Shown: piece by piece, positions 9,328-16,238 of the stretch
How the letters are laid out: each line of letters begins with the position of its first letter
Numbering within the stretch: the stretch's first letter is position 1
Origin: Hyphochytrium catenoides
Taxonomy: Eukaryota > Sar > Hyphochytriomycetes > Hyphochytriales > Hyphochytriaceae
Assembly (NCBI GenBank): GCA_900088475.1
Contig: FLMG01003803.1
Span: 1-16,238 of the forward strand
Direction: 5' to 3'
DNA: 16,238 nt
Translations under genes and position numbers: made by a program
The notes under the pieces: generated by a model
What the model saw: only the letters and a program-made list of their open reading frames with translations
What the model was told of the DNA's origin: nothing
The model's database searches: none

Positions 9328-12300
9328 ATGTCGTACAGGGGCCAGCAGCCTGCTCCTGCTTACCAGCACACCGGACAGGCCGCTGCATACAGTCAGCAGC
9401 AGCAGCAGCAGCCACAATATGCTGCGTACTACGGCTACCAGCAAGCTCAAGCGGCACCTCCCAGGCAGTCTTATGGACACACTTATCCGCAGCAGCAGCA
9501 GCAGCAGGCAACGCAGAATTATTCGCAGGCTCAGCAAGCTCAGCAATATGCACAGGGTTACTCTCAACAGCAGGGCAACCAAGCTTATACCCAGCTGCAG
9601 CAGAACCAAGGCTACTTGCCGAACCAACAGCAGGCGTATGGCCAAGCTGATGCCTCTCAGTACAGTCAGTACTACGCACAGCCGCAATCTCAGACCCAGA
9701 CCCAAGTTTCCCAGTATCAGTACCCAGCCGGTCAAGGCTATCAGCAACAGTACTATCAGCAGTACTATCCACAGCAGCAGCAATACACTCAGCAGCAGCA
9801 GCAATACACTCAGCAGCAGCAACAGCAACATTACGCAGCAGCGCCAGGGACCACCGACGATGCCCCTCCGGGAGTCTCAGGTATCTATTTTGCGTGTCCT
9901 TGTGAATGATGCTCGGTCTCTCTGCAGTGTTTTCTCTCTCGTCAGTCATTACTCACTTGATGAGTATCGGTTCCCTTCTGCGCACCTAGAGTACCTCTGT
10001 TCACGTCAAATAAGTAGAGACGCTATGATTTTATTACCATCTCTGCTTTGGTTGTCTTCCGCTCTAGCATTCTTAAGTGGTCCGCTGCCCCCTGGCGGTC
10101 ATTGCAGCGATACATCTCATATGGCTGTATGTTCTAACCCTAGTCACTCTTTCCACTCTCAATCGGCATTCCTTTTTCTCTACGCAGCACCGTCGCCGCC
10201 ACCACCGCCTCCACCACCACCACCTCCTCCCTCCACCTCTTACTCCACGTCGACGGCTGCTGCTCCTCCTCCTCCACCTGCTGCATACACTACTAGTCAA
10301 GCGGTAGCTTCTGCTGTGAGGCCTCCTCCTCCCCCTGCCCCTTCATATAGCCAGGCTCCACCTCAACAATCCGCCTCTGCTCCTTCTTCCTCCGCGTATT
10401 CCCACCCGGGAACTTCAAGTCAACATCACGGAAGCAAACCTCCCCCTCCCTGGGCTTCCGATAGAGTTCCCTTACCTTCCATCCCTCCTCCTGCGAGAAA
10501 GCAGACGATGCAGCAGCAGTGGCACTGGTCAGATGGACGAGAATCGGCTGCTACGGAGGTAAGCTAGGACACAGTGGTTGTCGTCGATTGAGTTTTCTTG
10601 GGCTGTAACATTCTTATAGATCTGAGGACCTTTGCTCGTCTGCTGTGCTCAAACCTCGATAGTCCCAGGGTAATTTGCCTTACCTGTCCTATTTATCTGG
10701 CGTGCGTGGGTCCCATTATTTGATGTTCCACTTCCTCGGAGGCTAAAGTAAACTCCTTTTGCTTGTGCGCTGTTTGTCTCCAACTGCCTATTTTTGTTCA
10801 TCTCCAGACGGAAGGGAGCAATGTAAAGTTCAATCTCTCCAAGCAACATAGCTCAAAGGGACTTGCTTCCGCTAATCCGGCCTTCAAGGAGGAAAAGGAA
10901 GAGGATAAGGCGGAGACTAAGGGAAAGAAGAAAGAAGATAACAACGAGAATGGCTGGCCGCCATCTCTACAGGTGAAGTCTCCTTGTCTAGGGCTCTTCC
11001 TCATCCTTACCGTTGCTCTTATCAGTCTTAGCCCCAAAGGTGGGCCGGAGATCTAAAGCTCAATTATAAGAGTAGACTGAGAATCACCTTCCACTATTTT
11101 ACTTCACGTCACGACTTTTCGTACCAAGTGCCGTACCGGTGATGGAGTAGCCCTCTTCTCAATTTTAGTGACGATCCTCGTGCCCGTCTACAGAGATATG
11201 TGGAACAGGCCTTTGGGCAATGCCGTAATGATACGGAGAAGAGTCGCACTGAGGCAGCGCTAAAGGACCTTATAATGAGAGCAATGAAGCACGAAGAGCT
11301 GTGGACCAAGGATTGGGAAAACACGCCACTTCCACAGTATGACCGCGAAATGCGCCATCTCCAGTTCTCTACTTTGCAGTCCAGCTTCCGTTGCGTCTTG
11401 CATTCGCCTGCGTATCCTTCATTGAAGAAGCTTCTCATAGCGATCTTCCCTATTTTTACTGTTTCCAGGGTCACTTCTTCGTCAGCGGCTTCTCCTAAAG
11501 CACCGAAAAGGTCAAAGAGTAAGTGCTTTCTTTCTCTCCGACCACCTTCGTTTGAGAATCCGTGGTCCTGTTCCTCGCTTACCTAGATCTGCCTTTGGAT
11601 GTGCCTTGCGCTCGATAGATTTAGGTCCTAGTAACTCAAAGTGCCATTTCTGTTGCGCAATAGTAACGTCAACACTGAAACTGTGTCTTTGAGGCGAGTA
11701 GCAATATGTTGACGCTCTTGTTCTCTCGACCTTTTCATTGGATGACAGACAAGAACTGGAAGAATGGTGGAAATGACTCTGACGATAGTCAGGCTGATTA
11801 TTTGAATCTGACCACCGGAAAGAAGAACAAGAGGAAGAAGTAAGAACCCTGCCTCTGCCTCTTGTTGTTGCCAAATCAATCTCGTTGTGGAAGGTTTTGC
11901 GGAATCTCCTCTTCCTTTCGATGAAAGAAGGGTTTTCGGCGAGAGGGTTGGGAAGACGTCGGTGGACGGGAGAGAGAAGGATAGGAATCGAAGAGAAAGT
12001 AGAGAAAAGAAGGGAACCAAGAGGTAGAAGGACACAGAGAGAGAGAGAGAGGGAGAGAAAGAGAGACATACTCACACACGTTGTACTGGGAACCCGCAAT
12101 AGTTGCTTTACCTGCCATTGCCTGTTTCCTAACCTTCTCCCATCTCCCTTCTCTACTATTTCTTCATCCCACTTCCCGACTGCAGTGCCGCTGGAGCAGA
12201 TCCTCTTGAAGTTGCTCGCCGTCAGCAGCGGGCAAACCGATTCATCGCCTCGGGTATTTCAGGACAAGGGCAGGCACCATACCAAAGCGTACGGACAGTC

Positions 12301-14516
12301 TCGCGATGTTATTCACCACCTCTATGTCCAGTTCTGTAGTTGCGCTATGTGCCCTTGCGTTTCTGAATGGCCCCCGTCGCTTGCCGTCTCCCCTACACTC
12401 TTCCCTGCGGATATATTGCATAACCTTTCTCGCTTCTTTTTATAATATGCTGGCTCCAGGCTCAGACTCTGCCGACGAAAGCTGAGCTTCCCATGGACGA
12501 AAATGGAGAGATTGATTGGGATGCTCTGACCATCAAGGGAACCTGCACGACCCTAGAGAAGGAGTACTTCAGGCTTACTTCGGTAAAAAGTTATTTATTG
12601 AGGAAGCAGTGGCTCGTGCTAGATCTGCTGCCTCTGCGTCCTTTTATAGCATCCTAAACCTTATCGAGCTTTCCCGGTCATCAAGCCGCTTTGATATGCC
12701 CATATACACTGTATTCCTATGTCCTGGAAGCGTAGGGCAGTCGGCTCCTTAAAAAACTTTTCCTCCCTCAAGTGCATTGGCCTCAGATATAGTTCTCGTT
12801 GCCTTCTCTTGTTCCTGTTCGGCAGGTTTGATTATTCCATGCGATTCTTCATTCTGTCACCTCCGCTCATTGGCGCAAACCACCTGCACCCCTTTGGTGC
12901 ATGACTGCTCTCCTTGTCCATAGGCTCCCGACCCATCCACGGTTCGACCGCAGGATATTCTCTCCAAAGCTCTACGGCAACTGAAGCGGCGGTGGGCTTT
13001 CAAGGAAGTGGACTATATATATGCGTGTAGCCAGCTCAAGGCCATGAGGCAGGATTTGACGGTAAAGCCTGTGCTAGATTCAGAAGAAGAAGTGGGAGTG
13101 TTAGTTGGCGGCAGTGCGTAGTATGCGGTAGACCAGCTTAAGTGCCGTTTGCAAAAGGATGATTTTCGCTGTGCTTTTCGTACTATAGGGCATTGTATAT
13201 TGCCAGATTCCTTATTAGCCATGTCTTTTAAGGAGTTGTCCTCACCAATAGTCTCACTTTCTGACCATCACAGGTTCAGCGGATAAAGAATGAGTTCACG
13301 GTGGAGGTGTACGAGTGCCATGCTAGGATAGCTTTAGAACAGGTTAGTTCAGTGAACCCGTCTATGGACCTGTCGCTCCTCTTTGGCAGGCAAGGTGGCG
13401 GTCTATATCACCTCCGGGACGCTCGTCCTCACAGGCACGCCTTTTGTCTGTCTGTGCAGGGCGATATGAATGAGTTCAATCAATGTCAGACTCAGTTGCA
13501 GGAACTCTATCAGGCCAGGATCAGTGGCCAGGCAATGGAGTTCCTGGCATATCGGATCCTCTATACACTTTATGTACAAGGGAAGAAGAAGTTTAACGAT
13601 GGGAGTTCAGGTGTGCCGTTCACTCTTCATCTTCGTGTCCTTGACATCCGTGTTGCCTTTCTCTGCATTGCACTTGCTGTGAGTCCGTTATTTCTAAGAT
13701 TAGGGCCCCTACACTGGCGTACTTCTTTCTATTCAGCGGCACTGACAACATTGGGCGCCGCCGGTGGCTATATCGTCATCCGTATCAACGCTTTGGCTCG
13801 TCTCTCCGTTCTGCAACTTTCCATGGAGAATGATAGATGATTGCTTTGAATCCCCTAACTCCTCCGCTACCTATTGTCTATGAACTCATTTGTTCCCTCA
13901 ATGTGTCTATTTCATTGCCCGTCTCTCCGTTGCGTTAGTCATGGCCACGATGCTAAAGGAAATCAAACCAACTGAAGCTTCTCACGAGGCTGTCTCTCAC
14001 GCTCTGTTGGTCCGCGCCTCCCTTGCGGAAGAGAACTATCACAGATTCTTCAAGCTCTACGACTGTTGTCCAAACATGGGCGCTTACATCATGGATTTTA
14101 TTGCTGAATCAGTCAGAATAAAGGCACTCAATAGGATAGTTAAAGGTAAAGAGAAAGACGTGGGGAGCAGCTGCATCTGATCTTTTCCCTTTTTATCCTT
14201 ATCCAAGCTGTGGTGCAGTGTCCCTTTGCCAAAGAGCGCCTTTTCCCCATATTTGCCTGTTCGTCTCATAATCGCGGGTGCCGCAGAGCTGACACCTGTT
14301 CTTCTTCTCTTTATGCTCTCTCTCTCTTACACAGCATATCGTCCTTCCGTACCGGTCCACTTTGTTCGACGTGAGCTGGCTTTGGAGGAGGACGAGCCGT
14401 GGAATAAGTTCAAGGAAGAAACAGCGCTGCAGCTGTTGGAGAATGGAAAGGACATTGACGTGAAAGCGACACGAGAGAAGGGCCAGCTCACTACGATGGG
14501 CCATAGTCTTATATAA
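9328..14516 (+). CDS. LENG8: LENG8/Thp3-type SAC3-GANP domain protein with Q/Y- and P-rich N-terminus
   Basis: Thirteen exons: 9328-9880, 10188-10558, 10808-10972, 11194-11336, 11469-11518, 11749-11839, 12186-12288, 12460-12582, 12924-13061, 13274-13342, 13460-13610, 13939-14145, 14335-14516. All are GT/AG with matching phases; 2346 nt, 781 aa, close to animal LENG8 (~800 aa). Residues 1-185 are a Q/Y/A-rich low-complexity region with several poly-Q runs, followed by polyproline blocks. Residues ~310-420 have NVKFNLSKQ (human GLKFNIQK), a Lys/Glu-rich NLS-like stretch and GWPPSLQRYVEQAF. Residues ~500-760 are the SAC3/GANP domain: GTCTTLEKEYFRLTSAPDPS, QLKAMRQDLTVQ, FTVEVYECHARIALEQGDMN, NQCQTQL, NYHRFFKLY, PNMGAYIMD, and KAYRPSVPVHFVRRELAL. 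LENG8 and yeast Thp3 pair with PCID2/Csn12-type PCI proteins and the small acidic protein DSS1/Sem1 in nuclear complexes for mRNA elongation, splicing, retention and export. The start at 9328 is the first ATG of the Q-rich frame. The least certain junction is the donor at 11337. Confidence 0.92.
9394..9825 (+). repeat. CAG/CAA trinucleotide tracts encoding poly-Q
   Basis: Two perfect (CAG)6 runs lie at 9394-9411 and 9490-9507. A 21-nt unit encoding YTQQQQQ is repeated at 9784-9804 and 9805-9825 with one variation. CAG and CAA codons are mixed in the later tracts. The mirror strand yields long Leu- or Ala-rich frames that are artefacts of the repeat. Confidence 0.9.
11337..11468 (+). other. 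Stop-free, in-frame 132-nt intron of the LENG8-like gene
   Basis: The donor is GTATGA, and the acceptor follows a good pyrimidine tract (ctatttttactgtttccag). The 132-nt intron (44 codons) keeps the frame open if retained. The spliced product joins PLPQ to VTSSSAASPKAPKRSK, which resembles the linker after the WDxxPLP motif of LENG8 proteins, so I favour splicing. Confidence 0.6.
12031..12066. repeat. GA-rich microsatellite in an intron of the LENG8-like gene
   Basis: An imperfect GA tract with a near-perfect core at 12036-12052, inside the 346-nt intron 11840-12185. Purines are on the coding strand; the intron then turns pyrimidine-rich before its acceptor at 12185. Confidence 0.85.
13343..13459 (+). 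other. Stop-free, in-frame 117-nt intron inside the SAC3 domain
   Basis: It splits IALEQ from GDMNEFNQCQTQL, which are contiguous in animal LENG8 proteins (IALENGDL-type). The intron is 39 codons and has no stop, so retention would insert 39 residues into the SAC3 helical core without a frameshift. Confidence 0.7.
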
Positions 14517-14743
14517 TAACTTAAAAAGGCCTAGACCCATCCTCTCTGTGCCGTTCTTTGGTTTAAACACTCTCTTCCGTCTATTGCTCCATCTTAAACT
14601 AGAGATGCGGAACCTTCGCAAAGGAGAATGTACCTGGAACCGCGTTTCGGCAGCACAAACCCACGGAGAGAAGAAAGTATGAACAAGGAGACAATATGTA
14701 AGGGGGAGAGCGAAGGAAAGGCAAGTCAGTCACAGGAAACCAA
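14517..14743. other. Convergent intergenic region between the LENG8-like gene and chorismate synthase
   Basis: 227 bp between two facing stop codons. It must hold both 3' UTRs unless the transcripts overlap. I saw no canonical AATAAA in the expected place on either strand. Confidence 0.5.
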
Positions 14744-16238
14744 TCACCCTTGTTTTCTCTTGATCGTACCTTGATCTCCGCATCGGGCTCTTTGTATAAG
14801 AGCTGCGTCGGCCAACACCAAGGCAGCCATTGCCTCAACAAGCGGGCTCGTGCGAGGAAGAACGCATGGGTCGTGCCTTCCCTTCGCCTCAAGGACTGTC
14901 TCTGCTCCCTCAAAATCTGCTGTCTGTTGGGCCTGACCGATGGTGGAAACAGGCTTCACCGCCACTCGGAAGATGATGTCTGAACCGCTACTAATGCCGC
15001 CAAGAGTGCCACCTAGAGGAAAAACGGGAAAAAGTGACGCCGTTGAGCTGAAGTCCACCACAATAGGGACATATAGGGCAAGGAAGAGTTGGAATTTGTC
15101 TGTTTGCTCGTAGCGGTCGAGGCGGAACGAATGAAGATGCTTAGTAGAAGAGGTAGACAACATAATAACCAGCAGGGACGAAGTACGTGAGGGAGGAAAG
15201 GAGATCGAACGGCAATGACGTCTTCTCTCCAGGGAAAAAAGAGCTAAAACAGAGCAGCAATGGAAGATCCTTCTTCGTACCCGCGAAGTTGGACTTTGTG
15301 CTGAGGTAGCCCTGCCTGTCGCCCTTAATAAACGCATCATTGTGCTGACTGCCTCTTAACCTGACGCCTTGGAAACCAGAGCCAATCTCGAATCCCTTGG
15401 TAGCGGGAAGGGAGAGCATTGCGTGCGCCAGCTTGGCCTCCAGCTTGTCGAAGCATGGCTCACCCAGACCAGGAGGCACGTTTGTGCAGATGCAAGTGAT
15501 AACACCACCTGCCAAACACAGAGAGCCGATGATAAGATGAAAGAAGAGGAAGATGACCTCAGTAAAGAGACAGGAATGACATGTTAAGGTACTAGAAAGA
15601 AATCCAAGAGTCAGTATACGCGACAGAGGAGCGCAAAGGGGATAAGAAGAAGAGAAAGAGAGAGACTTGACGGGACGTTGCTGCTGAACTACCGAACTTT
15701 TAGATGACAATAACGACATGAGAAACCCCGCCGCTGCTAGGAAAAGCAATAAGACGGGAAGGGGCGAACTCAAACTGGAGAAGACTAGACCTTAAAGGTA
15801 GAAGGAAAGAGAAAGTGAAATATGTTACCTATCGAGTCCTGTTCGGACTTGACCTGCCGAATGAGGGTGGCCATCTTGCAAGCAGTGGCAGGATGAGGAC
15901 ACCGCACAGGCACCACATCCTCACTCTTCCACTGATCTAAGTCCGACGGGGCAGTAACAATCACGCCTTCACGGTCGTATACCTAGTCCGAGTGATAAAG
16001 TGAGATTTGGAGGCCTACCGTCAAATCTCTCGCTTCCTTATCTTGCTCTCTCCTTTTACCGTTCCTGTGGGCCTCCTTCACAACACTCTCTACACATTTC
16101 CCTCTGCACTTCCGATTCCCTCATTCCCGGTAAAGCTCTCTGTCTCTGTCTCTGTCTCTCTCTTTTATCTCTCTGGCTGTCAGTCTCTCTATCTCTCTAT
16201 CTATACCCAGATGACCCCAATACCGTTCTTCCTCTGCT
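14744..16238 (-). CDS. aroC: Chorismate synthase, C-terminal part (5' end beyond the window)
   Basis: Three exons are clear on the - strand: 15982-15829, 15508-15281, 15012-14744, with matching phases; together they encode 216 residues and end in TGA. A possible further exon ends at 16207. Chorismate synthase removes phosphate from 5-enolpyruvylshikimate-3-phosphate (EPSP) using reduced FMN, the last step of the shikimate pathway. Hallmarks visible are [61 protein letters not shown], the glycine-rich [10 protein letters not shown] and the C-terminal signature [10 protein letters not shown]...VEAM. Segments such as [11 protein letters not shown] and [10 protein letters not shown] look plant/cyanobacterial, while [11 protein letters not shown] is closer to the enterobacterial form. 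The N-terminal catalytic His and the SxR motif lie off the edge, so targeting to plastid or cytosol cannot be judged. A donor at 14768 could allow a different C-terminus, but the protein already extends past the conserved end. Confidence 0.93.
16135..16203. repeat. TCTCTG/TCTA microsatellite at the right edge
   Basis: Three TCTCTG units near 16136-16155 are followed by CT runs and TCTA/CTAT units to ~16203. The tract lies in the putative chorismate synthase intron, where it is purine-rich on the coding strand. Confidence 0.8.
16207..16238 (-). other. Possible partial upstream exon of chorismate synthase
   Basis: On the - strand a frame from the window edge ends NGIGVIW before a GT at 16206-16205, in phase 0 with the acceptor at 15983. 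Chorismate synthases carry a GIEVxAxV-like strand just before this region, so the fit is suggestive. Only ten codons are visible. Confidence 0.3.

Noticed and set aside
9254-9949. Long - strand frames rich in Leu or Ala (9949-9254, 9831-9280)
   Set aside because: They are the complement of the CAG/CAA poly-Q exon of the LENG8-like gene and have no family resemblance or splice context.
11512-12099. 195-codon - strand frame opposite the LENG8-like introns
   Set aside because: It covers GA-rich intron sequence and the complement of real exons; the Ser/Leu-rich translation has no recognisable domain.
13726-13840. Exon candidate after a CAG near 13735 (ALTTLGAAGG) in the LENG8-like gene
   Set aside because: Its frame ends in a stop, and splicing 13610 directly to 13939 keeps phase 1 and continues with MATMLKEIKPTE, which matches the family spacing.

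Overview
The window is intron-dense nuclear DNA from a eukaryote. I rebuilt four protein-coding genes by chaining exons that have GT/AG borders, matching phases and recognisable protein families. They alternate in direction: (1) a + strand surface-protein gene, 781-6207; (2) a - strand p31comet/MAD2L1BP homologue, 8430-6784; (3) a + strand LENG8/Thp3-type SAC3 gene, 9328-14516; (4) the 3' part of a - strand chorismate synthase gene that runs off the right edge, stop at 14744. Most introns are about 90-370 nt, with pyrimidine-rich 3' ends. Most long uninterrupted frames in the window are not genes, because the real exons are only 35-550 nt long.

Organism: the shikimate-pathway enzyme argues against an animal. 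The chorismate synthase has a plant/cyanobacterial flavour in its C-terminal half. Heavy intron load, mid-range GC and DCxGxCxG cysteine repeats suggest a free-living, possibly plastid-bearing protist, such as a chlorarachniophyte, cryptophyte, chromerid or stramenopile. The sequence alone does not decide between these.

Layout: 1-780 is a purine- then pyrimidine-rich flank with a possible uORF. Gene 1 (17 exons, about 746 aa) has a signal peptide, a nidogen-like beta domain, a TIG/IPT domain, four cysteine motifs, a glycosylated C-terminal ectodomain and a hydrophobic tail. A convergent gap (6208-6783) separates it from the six-exon p31comet gene. A divergent gap of about 900 bp (8431-9327) with an E2F-like site separates p31comet from the LENG8-like gene (13 exons, 781 aa), which starts with a Q/Y-rich, prion-like, polyproline-containing region and ends with a SAC3/GANP domain. 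A 227-bp convergent gap leads to chorismate synthase.

The four genes have unrelated roles: cell surface, spindle-checkpoint silencing, mRNA processing/export and aromatic biosynthesis. There is no sign of an operon, mobile element, CRISPR array or defence island. The least described item is the modular surface protein of gene 1. No RNA gene was found.
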